Assembly (NCBI GenBank): GCA_937894065.1 | Contig: CALCST010000036.1 | Location: forward strand, 1-64,000 | DNA: 64,000 nucleotides | Source: an uncultured Parabacteroides sp. | Lineage (GTDB): Bacteria > Bacteroidota > Bacteroidia > Bacteroidales > Tannerellaceae | Direction of reading: 5' to 3' | Made by a program: the position numbers and the translations under genes | Shown: positions 43,518-52,147 of the stretch, in pieces | Position numbering within the stretch: position 1 is the stretch's first letter | How the letters are laid out: the number at the start of each line of letters is the position of its first letter | The notes under the pieces: model-generated | The model's input: only the letters and a program-made list of their open reading frames with translations | What the model was told of the DNA's origin: nothing | Database searches by the model: none

Positions 43518-43596
43518 GTTCTAGAGATAGAACGCTGTTCTATATTGATATTCATCAATTATTTTTGTAATTAATATATGTTGTAGAACATATATT
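43518..43596 (+). promoter_or_regulatory. Operator-like repeats upstream of lrgAB
   Basis: Four TAGAAC/GTTCTA boxes: GTTCTA 43518, TAGAAC 43528, GTTCTA 43537 and TAGAAC 43584. The last is inside a perfect 10-bp inverted repeat AATATATGTT-GTAG-AACATATATT (43573-43596), directly before the -7 box. They suit binding of a dimeric regulator. Confidence 0.5.
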
Positions 43597-43608
43597 GTTT
43601 GAGCTTAC

Positions 43609-43616
43609 TAATTTTG
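43609..43616 (+). promoter_or_regulatory. -7 box of lrgAB
   Basis: TAATTTTG, 30 bp before the lrgA start codon. Confidence 0.6.
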
Positions 43617-43646
43617 CATCGTCATCTTATTTAAAGAAAAGGTAAA

Positions 43647-43991
43647 ATGCTGACGCAAGTTTTTTATGTGTTGTTCTTCTATTTTGTAGGAGAATTTATA
43701 AGCTACTTTATAAATGGATTTGTTCCGGGTAGTGTGATTGGAATGATGCTTCTTTTTGTTTCGTTGGCTTTCCGTTGGGTAAAACCGGAAAAAGTCAAGA
43801 GAATCTCAACTTTGCTTACAGATAATATGGGATTGTTTTTCCTTCCCGCCGGAGTTGGATTGATGACTTCATTAGCTGTAATAAGCAAATATTGGCTTTT
43901 TATTTTGCTGGCATCTGTCGTTAGCACGATTCTTGTGATAGCTGTGGTTGCTATTGTTCAACAAAATATGGAAAAGAAAGCTCATGAATAA
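43647..43991 (+). CDS. lrgA: LrgA/CidA-family membrane protein
   Basis: 114 residues with four helices, matching the holin-like CidA/LrgA family in length and in the central segment NMGLFFLPAGVGLM (about 64-77). The pair LrgA-LrgB is linked to cell lysis control and, in plants and some bacteria, to export of glycolate or pyruvate. In this fermenting organism an overflow metabolite exporter is plausible. It overlaps lrgB by 8 bp. Confidence 0.92.
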   Translation: MLTQVFYVLFFYFVGEFISYFINGFVPGSVIGMMLLFVSLAFRWVKPEKVKRISTLLTDNMGLFFLPAGVGLMTSLAVISKYWLFILLASVVSTILVIAVVAIVQQNMEKKAHE

Positions 43992-44682
43992 TTTACTACA
44001 AAGCGAAGTTTTTATACTTACATTGGTTATTGGGACATATCTTATAGCAACACTTCTTTATACCAAGACTAAAATAAAGTTGCTTCATCCATTATTGACA
44101 TCTATTTTGGTTATAATTTTGTTTTTGAATGTTTTCGGAATAGAATATGAAACATTCAAGCAAGGAAGCCATTTGATTCATTTTATGCTTGGCCCGTCAG
44201 TAGTGGCTCTTGGCTATGTGTTGTATGAACAGATGAAATATCTTAAAGGTAACGTGATATCAATTCTGACATCAGTATTTGTTGGTGCAATTGTCGGAAT
44301 AGTAAGTGTTATAGTTATCGGAAAATTGATGGGAGCTGAGGATGCTCTAATAGCTACATTGGAACCAAAATCCGTTACGACTCCGATAGCAATGGGTATA
44401 TCAGAGAAAAACGGAGGAATACCGTCACTTACAGCCGTAATTGTTGTGGCTGTAGGAATATTTGGAAGTATAATTGGTCCTATGGTTATGAAAGTTTTGG
44501 GTATAGAAAGCCGTATAGCAAAGGGATTGGCATTGGGAGCTTCTTCTCATGGTGTCGGAACAGCTGCTGCTATACAGATTGGAGCTGTAGAAGGGGCACT
44601 GAGTGGCTTGGCAATAGGATTGATGGGAATTATGACAGCGATACTTGTACCAGTTATTACATATATAATCTCTTTATTCTGA
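43984..44682 (+). CDS. lrgB: LrgB-family membrane protein
   Basis: 232 residues starting at ATG 43984, which overlaps the lrgA stop (ATGAATAA). There are about six to seven helices. The motif EPKSVTTPIAMGISEKNGG (about 134-152) and the later ASSHGVGTAAAIQIG (about 188-202) are family hallmarks. It probably forms a complex with LrgA in the inner membrane. A longer upstream frame would overlap more of lrgA and has no signal. Confidence 0.93.
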   Translation: MNNLLQSEVFILTLVIGTYLIATLLYTKTKIKLLHPLLTSILVIILFLNVFGIEYETFKQGSHLIHFMLGPSVVALGYVLYEQMKYLKGNVISILTSVFVGAIVGIVSVIVIGKLMGAEDALIATLEPKSVTTPIAMGISEKNGGIPSLTAVIVVAVGIFGSIIGPMVMKVLGIESRIAKGLALGASSHGVGTAAAIQIGAVEGALSGLAIGLMGIMTAILVPVITYIISLF

Positions 44683-44712
44683 ATAGTTAGAGGTCGTTTT
44701 TTTCAATTCTCT

Positions 44713-44744
44713 TTTGTTTCTTAAAAGGGAAAATAGTATTTTTG
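44713..44744 (+). promoter_or_regulatory. Promoter of efp
   Basis: TTTG at 44713-44716 and TATTTTTG at 44737-44744, spaced 20 bp; full consensus. Confidence 0.75.
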
Positions 44745-44794
44745 CGCCGAGAAAAACTCTTTCAAGAATAATCACAAAATATAAAGAATAAAAT

Positions 44795-45358
44795 ATGATT
44801 AACTCTCAAGACATTAAGAAAGGTACTTGTATCCGTTTGGATGGCAAATTGTATTTCTGCGTAGATTTTCTTCATGTAAAACCAGGTAAAGGTAACACAA
44901 TCATGCGTACAACTTTGAAAGATGTTGTAAAAGGTGGTGTTATCGAACGTCGTTTTAATATCGGTGAAAAATTGGAAGATGTTCGTGTTGAACGTCGTCC
45001 TTATCAGTATACATATCGTGAAGGTGAACACTTCCACTTTATGAATCAGGAAACTTTTGAAGATGTAATCATCGACAAGGATTTGATTAACGGTGTTGAA
45101 TTCATGAAAGAAGGTGAAATTGTTGATGTTGTATCTGATGCTTCAACTGAAACAGTTTTGTTCGCTGATATGCCAACAAAAGTTCAGCTTGTTGTAACAT
45201 ACACTGAACCGGGTATCAAAGGTGATACAGCTACTAATACATTGAAACCTGCAACAGTTGAAACAGGTGCAGAAGTTCGTGTTCCTTTGTTTATTAATGA
45301 AGGTGAACTTATCGAAATCAACACTCAGGATGGTTCATATGTAGGCCGTATCCGCTAA
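44795..45358 (+). CDS. efp: Translation elongation factor P
   Basis: Relieves ribosome stalling at polyproline. 187 residues in three beta-barrel domains. The domain I tip reads HVKPGKGNT (about 28-36) with a lysine at the modifiable position, i.e. the Lys type rather than the Arg (EarP) type. Domain III ends with LFINEGELIEINTQDGSYVGR. No epmA/epmB gene is near. Strong promoter, codon bias and terminator. Confidence 0.97.
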   Translation: MINSQDIKKGTCIRLDGKLYFCVDFLHVKPGKGNTIMRTTLKDVVKGGVIERRFNIGEKLEDVRVERRPYQYTYREGEHFHFMNQETFEDVIIDKDLINGVEFMKEGEIVDVVSDASTETVLFADMPTKVQLVVTYTEPGIKGDTATNTLKPATVETGAEVRVPLFINEGELIEINTQDGSYVGRIR

Positions 45359-45387
45359 TTTAGTATTATTTTTACCTTAATAAATAA

Positions 45388-45438
45388 GTGGGTCTGATAG
45401 GAAAAATGTTTTCTCCCATCAGACTCACATTTTTTTAT
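45388..45438 (+). terminator. Terminator of efp, abutting the next start codon
   Basis: GTG-GTCTGAT and ATCAGAC-CAC arms, then ATTTTTTT. The T tract ends about 3 bases before the ATG at 45440. Confidence 0.8.
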
Positions 45439-45439
45439 T

Positions 45440-47668
45440 ATGAAAAGAACAACAATTCAAAAAATGCTCTTTGGTGGCCTGTCTTTTATTTTGGTTGGAA
45501 CAGGATGTAAATTAGAGCAAATATCAGATAATAACCAGTTAGTTGAAAAAAGAGAGAAGACCGCTTTTCAGACAGGACAACCGTGGCGACCAACAATGGA
45601 TAACCGTGCTGATGTGGCTATTGTATACGGAATAGGGGGAAATCCTTCTGATAAGCAGACGATTGGATTTGAAGAGCGTGTCCGTAGTTGGCGTGAACGT
45701 GGCTATACTGTACATTTTATGACAGGAAGTGCTTGGGGTGAATATCAGGATTATTTTACAGGAGCTTGGGATGGAAAAACTCATTTGGATGAGGGACAAG
45801 TTACCAGAAAAGGAGATACTATTTGGCATGGTTACATGGTTCCATATATTGTTCCGTCTGATAATTTTATCAGTTATTTGAAAGAACGTCATATAAAGAG
45901 AGCCATTGATGCAGGAATTGATGCTATTTATTTGGAAGAGCCGGAATTTTGGGCAAGAGGTGGATATAGTGAAGCTTTTAAGCGTGAATGGAAAACTTAT
46001 TATGGGTTTGATTGGAAACCTCAGCATGAATCTGCAGAAAATACCTATTTGTCAAATAAACTGAAATATCATTTGTATTATAAAGCCTTGAATGAATGGT
46101 TTTCTTATGCTAAGGATTATGGAAAATCCAAAGGAATGAAAGTTCGCTGTTATGTGCCAACTCATTCATTGGTGAATTACGCTCAATGGCAAATTGTTAG
46201 TCCAGAAGCTAGTTTGGCATCATTAGAAAGTGTTGATGGTTATATAGCTCAAGTTTGGACTGGTACATCTCGTGAACCTAATTATTTTGACGGTATAAAA
46301 AAAGAAAGGGTGTTTGAGAATGCATTTTTAGAGTATGGTTGTATGGAATCAATGACAGCTCCTACAGGCAGGAAAGTATTTTTCCTGACAGACCCGATAG
46401 AGGATTGGCCACGGGATTGGGATGATTACCGTAAAAATTATCAGGCAACTTTTACTGCTAAATTGTTTTATCCAGACAATAATAATTATGAAGTTATGCC
46501 TTGGCCTGAACGAATATATGAAGGGCTGTATCGTACTAGTCCTGACAGTGATGAGAAGACCCGCATACCTCGCTTTTATTCTACTCAAATGCAGGTTATG
46601 ATAAATACTCTGAATAATATGCCGGTTGTTGATAATAGAGTATCAGGCTCTGAAGGTATAAGTGTACTTATGGCTAATTCTATGATGTTTCAACGTGCTC
46701 CGGAACCTATATCTGGTTATGATGATCCTCAGCTGTCAAACTTTTATGGACAAGCTTTGCCATTTTTGAAACGTGGTATACCTGTACATCTGATGCATAT
46801 CGAGAATGTGTCTTTCCCTGAAAACTGGAAAAATACCAAAGTCCTTTTGATGAGTTATTCCAATATGAAACCTTTAGAGCCTGAAGCTCATAATATTATT
46901 TCTGATTGGGTTAAGAATGGTGGTGTGTTGGTTTATAGTGCAACAGATAAGGATCCGTTTCAACAAGTCCGTGAGTGGTGGAATCAAAATGGAAACAACT
47001 ATGCGACTCCGTCGGAACATTTGTTCTCTATAATGGGATTGCCTGCTAATTTACCCGCAGGGGAATACACTGTTGGCAAGGGAAAGGTATGTGTAATTCG
47101 ACAGGATCCTAAAAGTTATGTTATGAATGCTGGAGGTGATAGGGATTATGTTTCAACAGTTGCCAAATTGTATGCAGGAAAGACTAACGGAAATGAACTT
47201 CAGTTCAAGAATAATTTTTATCTAGAACGTGGTGTATATAAATTGGTAGCCGTACTTGATGAAAGTGTAAGTAATGAACCTTATATATTGAAAGGCAGGT
47301 TTATTGATTTGTTTGATCCAGAATTACCAGTTTTATCAGAGAAAATTGTGAATCCGGGTGAGCAGGCATTTTTACTTGATCTTGCGTGTGTGGAAAATAC
47401 TACTAAACCTCAAGTTTTGTGTGGTGCGGCTAGAATTTATGATGAGGCAATAACAGATACATCTTACACTTTTGTAGCAAAGAGCCCAATAGAAACAACA
47501 AATGTTATGCGTGTCTTGCTATCGGAAGTCCCTGAATCAGTAGATTTTATTGGTCCTGATGGAAATAAAGTTCTTGATGCTGCTTTTGAATGGAATGAGA
47601 AAACTCATACTTGTCTAGTAAAATTTGAAAATCATCCAGATGGAGTTAATGTTACTTTTAAATGGTGA
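45440..47668 (+). CDS. Lipoprotein with TIM-barrel glycosidase-like layout, family unassigned
   Basis: 742 residues. The lipobox ends at Cys23 (ILVGTGC). The next 340 residues look like a (beta/alpha)8 barrel: AIVYGIGG, the strand-end acidic cluster YLEEPEF (Glu166, Glu167, Glu169), then SVDGYIAQVW and VFFLTDPIEDWPRDWDDY. A Rossmann-like or glutamine-amidotransferase-like domain (about 400-530, KVLLMSYSNMKPLEPEAH) resembles the middle domain of GH42-type galactosidases. A beta-domain ends the protein. The neighbours are glycan-related. I infer a glycoside hydrolase but recognise no CAZy family. AT content looks higher than in neighbouring housekeeping genes. Confidence 0.8.
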   Translation: MKRTTIQKMLFGGLSFILVGTGCKLEQISDNNQLVEKREKTAFQTGQPWRPTMDNRADVAIVYGIGGNPSDKQTIGFEERVRSWRERGYTVHFMTGSAWGEYQDYFTGAWDGKTHLDEGQVTRKGDTIWHGYMVPYIVPSDNFISYLKERHIKRAIDAGIDAIYLEEPEFWARGGYSEAFKREWKTYYGFDWKPQHESAENTYLSNKLKYHLYYKALNEWFSYAKDYGKSKGMKVRCYVPTHSLVNYAQWQIVSPEASLASLESVDGYIAQVWTGTSREPNYFDGIKKERVFENAFLEYGCMESMTAPTGRKVFFLTDPIEDWPRDWDDYRKNYQATFTAKLFYPDNNNYEVMPWPERIYEGLYRTSPDSDEKTRIPRFYSTQMQVMINTLNNMPVVDNRVSGSEGISVLMANSMMFQRAPEPISGYDDPQLSNFYGQALPFLKRGIPVHLMHIENVSFPENWKNTKVLLMSYSNMKPLEPEAHNIISDWVKNGGVLVYSATDKDPFQQVREWWNQNGNNYATPSEHLFSIMGLPANLPAGEYTVGKGKVCVIRQDPKSYVMNAGGDRDYVSTVAKLYAGKTNGNELQFKNNFYLERGVYKLVAVLDESVSNEPYILKGRFIDLFDPELPVLSEKIVNPGEQAFLLDLACVENTTKPQVLCGAARIYDEAITDTSYTFVAKSPIETTNVMRVLLSEVPESVDFIGPDGNKVLDAAFEWNEKTHTCLVKFENHPDGVNVTFKW

Positions 47669-47728
47669 GATAACTAGTGTAATATTAGTAAATATGGTTT
47701 GTTGAATATAAATGAAAATATATAGAAA

Positions 47729-50254
47729 ATGGATTTCTTGAGAAAAATTTTTGCGTTATGTTGTGCGACTTTGTCATTAGTAAGTTGTATAACGAAAGAT
47801 AATAGAGTCGTTTACAAACCAGCAGATGAGAATTCATTGCGAGCACCGGCTTATCCTTTGCTCACAATAGATCCTTATACTAGTGTCTGGTCGTTTTGTG
47901 ATAAACTTAATGATGAACCAACAAGACATTGGACTGGCAGAAATCATCCGTTGGTTGGTGCTATTCGTGTTGACGGAGAAACATATCGTTTTATGGGCCG
48001 TGATTTAATAAAGACTGAGCCTGTAATTGGTACTGCAAAACAGAATTTATGGGACGCGATGTATACTTTTAGTAAACCTGAAGATAACTGGATGCAGAAT
48101 GATTATGTGCCCCAAAATTGGCAATCAGGAAAGGCTGCATTTGGTACCCCTGAGAATCCTCATGCAACAGTAAGTTGGAATAAAGATGATATTTGGGTTA
48201 GAAGAACATTTGACTGGTCAGAAGATATATCAAAGGAAGATCTGTTCTTACAGTACTCTCATGATGATAATGTTGAGATATTTTTGAATGGTGAACAAAT
48301 AGCTGTAGCCGGTAATGGCTTGGATTATGATTTGTTGCAGGAAATACCTGCTAATATAGCTTCTTCGATAAAGCCCCATAATAATGTTCTTGCAGCTCAT
48401 TGCCATAATAATGGAGGTGGAGCTTATATAGATTTTGGTATATCGCGTCAGATTAAGGATGATACATCATTTAATTTAAAGGCTGAGCAGAAGTCTGTTG
48501 TTGTAATGCCAACTCAAACATATTATACATTTGAATGTGGTGGAGTTTTACTTGATTTGATTTTTACGTCTCCTGCAGTTCCTACAAATTTGGAGCTGGT
48601 TGCTGCTCCTTACAATTATGTGACTTATCAAGTACGTTCGCAGGATGAGAAAAAGCATGATGTTCAAGTGTATTTTGAAGCAACTCCTTTACTAGCAGTA
48701 AATACTATTGAACAACCAGTAGAGTATTCATTGCAGGAAGAAGATGGTTTTATTTTGATGAAAACAGGAACTGTTGAGCAACCTATTTTGCAGAAAAAAG
48801 GTGATGATTTACGTATTGACTGGGGATATTTTTGTATGGCTGCACCTAATTCTCCAAGAGTAACCGTTTCTATTGATGAACAGAAAACAACTAAAACCAA
48901 TTTTTTGAAAACAGGAATATTGCCAGGGAAAAAAGGTTTGACTTCTCCTGATATGCAGAAACAAATGACCGTTTTAGCATATTCAGACAATTTAGGTACG
49001 GTTGGAGAAGAAATATGTTCTGGACATTTAGTTTTAGGTTATGATGATATTTATTCTATCCAGTATTTTGGAGATAATAGGATGGCATATTGGAAACATA
49101 ATGGTTCGGTTACAATTGAACAGGCTTTGAAAAAAGCTTTTGATTCATATTCGGAAAATATGCAGCAATGTAATGATTTTGACAAAAAATTGATGGAGGA
49201 GGCTAGAAATGCAGGAGGACAGCAGTATGCTGAGTTGTGTGCATTAGTCTATCGCCAGACAATGGCTGCGCATAAGCTTGTAACCGACAGTGAGGGAAAT
49301 CTGATGTATTTTTCAAAAGAGAATTTCAGTAATGGATCTATTGGTACTGTAGATATTACTTACCCGTCTTCACCGATGTATCTTTGTTATAATACGGATT
49401 TGTTGAAGGGAATGATGACTCCGATTTTTGAATACAGCCATTCAGGTAGATGGAAAAAACCGTTTGCCGCTCACGATGTTGGAACTTATCCACATGCTAA
49501 TGGTCAGACTTATGGTGGTGATATGCCTGTGGAAGAGTCGGGAAACATGTTAATTTTGACAGCTGCTATTGCTAAGGTTGAAGGCAATGCAGAATATGCT
49601 GCCAAATATTGGAATGAACTTACAGCTTGGGCTGACTATTTGAAAAAAGAAGGCTTGGATCCAGCAAACCAGTTATGTACTGATGATTTTGCAGGTCATT
49701 TTGCCCATAATACTAATCTTTCAATAAAAGCTATTATGGGAGTGGCTAGTTATGCTTATTTGGCAAGAATGTTAGGTAAGGTAGAACAGGCTGATTCTTA
49801 TGAGTCTGTTGCTCGTAATATGGCTTCTAAATGGGTGGAAATGGCAGATGATGGAGACCACTATCGACTCACATTTGACCAGCCTGGAACATGGAGCCAA
49901 AAATATAATTTAATTTGGGATCGTTTATTAGGGTTTAATCTTTTCCCAGAAAAAGTTGCTGATACTGAAATGGTTTTCTATAAAGAACACATTAACTGTT
50001 ATGGCTTACCGTTAGATAATAGAGAAGATTATTCAAAATCTGACTGGATTTTGTGGACTGCTTGTCTGACTGGAAATGATGCAGATTTTTGTGCGTTGGT
50101 TCAACCTGTTTGGAAATATGCTAATGAAACGACTTCGCGTGTACCTTTGAGTGATTGGCATTATACTTCTACAGGAAACCAACGAGGATTTCAGGCTCGT
50201 TCAGTAGTTGGGGGGTATTATATGAATATATTTGCTAAAAGGATGGTTAGATAA
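47729..50254 (+). CDS. DUF4964/DUF5127/DUF4965/DUF1793 lipoprotein (glutaminase-A-like annotation)
   Basis: 841 residues with lipobox Cys20 (SLVSC). Domains in order: DUF4964 at about 35-100 (LRAPAYPLLTIDPYTSVWSF), a galactose-binding-like insert, DUF5127 at about 250-480, then the alpha/alpha-barrel DUF4965/DUF1793 region at about 490-835 (with WGLxx-type LIWDRLLGFNLFP). Databases usually call this 'glutaminase', but the (alpha/alpha)6 barrel and its glycan-locus context in Bacteroidota suggest a glycoside hydrolase-like role; that is inference. It starts 60 bp after the previous gene, no promoter seen between. Confidence 0.87.
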   Translation: MDFLRKIFALCCATLSLVSCITKDNRVVYKPADENSLRAPAYPLLTIDPYTSVWSFCDKLNDEPTRHWTGRNHPLVGAIRVDGETYRFMGRDLIKTEPVIGTAKQNLWDAMYTFSKPEDNWMQNDYVPQNWQSGKAAFGTPENPHATVSWNKDDIWVRRTFDWSEDISKEDLFLQYSHDDNVEIFLNGEQIAVAGNGLDYDLLQEIPANIASSIKPHNNVLAAHCHNNGGGAYIDFGISRQIKDDTSFNLKAEQKSVVVMPTQTYYTFECGGVLLDLIFTSPAVPTNLELVAAPYNYVTYQVRSQDEKKHDVQVYFEATPLLAVNTIEQPVEYSLQEEDGFILMKTGTVEQPILQKKGDDLRIDWGYFCMAAPNSPRVTVSIDEQKTTKTNFLKTGILPGKKGLTSPDMQKQMTVLAYSDNLGTVGEEICSGHLVLGYDDIYSIQYFGDNRMAYWKHNGSVTIEQALKKAFDSYSENMQQCNDFDKKLMEEARNAGGQQYAELCALVYRQTMAAHKLVTDSEGNLMYFSKENFSNGSIGTVDITYPSSPMYLCYNTDLLKGMMTPIFEYSHSGRWKKPFAAHDVGTYPHANGQTYGGDMPVEESGNMLILTAAIAKVEGNAEYAAKYWNELTAWADYLKKEGLDPANQLCTDDFAGHFAHNTNLSIKAIMGVASYAYLARMLGKVEQADSYESVARNMASKWVEMADDGDHYRLTFDQPGTWSQKYNLIWDRLLGFNLFPEKVADTEMVFYKEHINCYGLPLDNREDYSKSDWILWTACLTGNDADFCALVQPVWKYANETTSRVPLSDWHYTSTGNQRGFQARSVVGGYYMNIFAKRMVR

Positions 50255-50264
50255 ATAAAATCGT

Positions 50265-50272
50265 TACCTTTG
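50265..50272 (+). promoter_or_regulatory. -7 box of the GH109-like gene
   Basis: TACCTTTG, 40 bp before the start codon; perfect TAnnTTTG. Confidence 0.65.
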
Positions 50273-50312
50273 CGGATAATTCATGCTAACAACGAAAAAC
50301 ATAAATTAAATT

Positions 50313-51890
50313 ATGGGAAAATTCAACAAATTGATTTTAGGTGCTTGTGCTATGCTTACATTGGCATCAGCACCTCAATTAAATGCACAATCTTTATCGC
50401 CATCAACTAAATGGCATTGGGATAAAGGAACAATAGTAATTGATACACCTGAACGTCCTGCTGGTCAACAGCATGCTATAGGGCTTACAGTTCCAAAAAT
50501 GGAAGTTGTAAGAGTTGGCTTCGTTGGTTTGGGTATGCGTGGTCCAGGTGCAGTGGAACGTTTTACTCATATTCCGGGAACGCATATTATTGCTCTTTGT
50601 GATTATGAAGAAGAAAGAGCTGAAAAATGCCAGAAATATTTGCGTGAGGCAAGTCTGCCTAAAGCTGATGTATATTCTGGAGCAGAAGGTTACAAGGCTC
50701 TTTGTGAACGTGAAGATATTGATTTGGTATATATCGCAACAGATTGGGATCATCATTTCCCAGTTGCAAAATATGCGATGGAACACGGTAAGAATGTAGC
50801 TATAGAAGTTCCATCAGCAATGAATCTTGAACAGTGCTGGGAACTTATCAATCTTAGTGAGAAGACTCGTAAACACTGTATGATTCTTGAAAATTGCTGT
50901 TATGACTGGTTCGAGATGAATACATTGAACATGGCTCAGCAAGGTGTGTTCGGTGAAGTTATAAGAGCTCAGGGTGCATACATCCATAATCTTGACCAAT
51001 TCTGGGATTATTACTGGAAAAACGGAAAAGAAGACAAACTAGGATGGCGCTTGCGTTATAACATGGAAAACCGTGGTGATGTTTATGCTACTCACGGCCT
51101 TGGCCCGGTTGCTCAGGCATTGGATATTCACCGTGGTGACCGTATGACTACTTTGGTTGCTATGGATACTAAGTCTGTTCACGGAAAAGCATTGGCAGAA
51201 AGAGCGACAGGTGAAAAATGCGACAATTTCCGTAACGGTGATCATACAACAACTCTTATTCGTACAGAAAACGGTAAAGTAATCGAAATTCAGCACAATG
51301 TAATGAGTCCTCAGCCATACAACAGATTGTATCAGTTGACAGGAACTAAAGGTTTTGCAAATAAATATCCGGTTGAAGGTTATGCTTTGGATGCATCACA
51401 GATGGCAGCTTCTGGCGTTCAGCCAAAAGTAGATAATCTTAATTCTCATTCATTTATGCCGGAAGCTGAGATGAATGCTTTGGTAGAGAAATATCAGCAT
51501 CCTATCCTTAAGAAATATGGTGAAATGGCTAAGGAAGTAGGCGGACATGGTGGTATGGACTTTATCATGGACTCTCGCCTTGTTTACTGTTTGCAGAATG
51601 GCCTTCCTTTGGATATGGATGTTTATGATATGGCTGAATGGTGTGCTTTGGCAGAACTTGGCGCAATTTCAATGGATAATGGTTGTGCTGCAGTTGCATT
51701 CCCTGATTTCACTCGTGGACACTGGAACGATGTCAAAGGATTTAAACATGCTTTTGCTTCTCCTGAAGATGAAGCCAAGGCTGAACAGGCTGCAAAAGCT
51801 GCAACAGCTAAACTGAAAGAAGAAGGTGCAAAAGAATGGGCTAAGATTGCAAAGAAAGAGGCAAAGGCTGCAAAAAAGAATAAAAAGTAA
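50313..51890 (+). CDS. Gfo/Idh/MocA-fold protein, GH109-like glycosidase
   Basis: 525 residues. A Sec-type signal peptide ends at LNAQ (about 26). The NAD-binding Rossmann motif VGFVGLGMRG is at 68-77; the substrate domain follows (AIEVPSAMN about 170, then ATHGLGPVAQALDIHRGD about 252). It matches secreted Bacteroidales GH109 proteins, which use tightly bound NAD+ to hydrolyse alpha-N-acetylgalactosaminides or related sugars. The last 40 residues are a Lys/Ala/Glu-rich, probably helical, basic tail. It has its own promoter and closes the carbohydrate cluster. Exact sugar specificity is unknown. Confidence 0.88.
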   Translation: MGKFNKLILGACAMLTLASAPQLNAQSLSPSTKWHWDKGTIVIDTPERPAGQQHAIGLTVPKMEVVRVGFVGLGMRGPGAVERFTHIPGTHIIALCDYEEERAEKCQKYLREASLPKADVYSGAEGYKALCEREDIDLVYIATDWDHHFPVAKYAMEHGKNVAIEVPSAMNLEQCWELINLSEKTRKHCMILENCCYDWFEMNTLNMAQQGVFGEVIRAQGAYIHNLDQFWDYYWKNGKEDKLGWRLRYNMENRGDVYATHGLGPVAQALDIHRGDRMTTLVAMDTKSVHGKALAERATGEKCDNFRNGDHTTTLIRTENGKVIEIQHNVMSPQPYNRLYQLTGTKGFANKYPVEGYALDASQMAASGVQPKVDNLNSHSFMPEAEMNALVEKYQHPILKKYGEMAKEVGGHGGMDFIMDSRLVYCLQNGLPLDMDVYDMAEWCALAELGAISMDNGCAAVAFPDFTRGHWNDVKGFKHAFASPEDEAKAEQAAKAATAKLKEEGAKEWAKIAKKEAKAAKKNKK

Positions 51891-51920
51891 ATTCCCCATT
51901 TAGAGGAATCCAAAATATTA

Positions 51921-51958
51921 AAAACAGAGCTTACGTTGATTGTAGGCTCTGTTTTTTT
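51921..51958 (+). terminator. Terminator of the GH109-like gene
   Basis: AACAGAGC-TTAC and GTA-GCTCTGTT arms, followed by T7. Confidence 0.85.
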
Positions 51959-51983
51959 ATGCCGTTGACATTTCCGGATATAA

Positions 51984-52013
51984 AAATAGCCCCAACCGGT
52001 GTCAGGGCTATTT
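51984..52013 (-). terminator. Hairpin downstream of ackA
   Basis: AAATAGCCC pairs perfectly with GGGCTATTT around a 12-nt loop, with a T-rich tract on the minus strand. Confidence 0.65.
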
Positions 52014-52085
52014 AAACACGAATCCTTGTGTTTAATGTAAGCTGTGAGGATCCGAATTGTTATTAATAAATATTCTAGTTGGCAA

Positions 52086-52146
52086 GTTAACAAGTTGACA
52101 AGAAACATTTATGAAAACCTTGTCAACTTGTTTCCTCGTTCCCTTG
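52086..52146. repeat. GTTGACAAG-family inverted repeat after ackA
   Basis: CAAGTTGACAAG (52091-52102) and CTTGTCAACTTG (52119-52130) are perfect 12-bp arms. The element ends at the ackA stop codon. Confidence 0.8.
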
Positions 52147-52147
52147 T

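Noticed and set aside
47729..50254. Glutaminase as the true function of the DUF4965 protein
   Set aside because: The name is inherited from distant fungal proteins; nothing in this sequence or its neighbourhood points to glutamine, so it is reported by domain names only.
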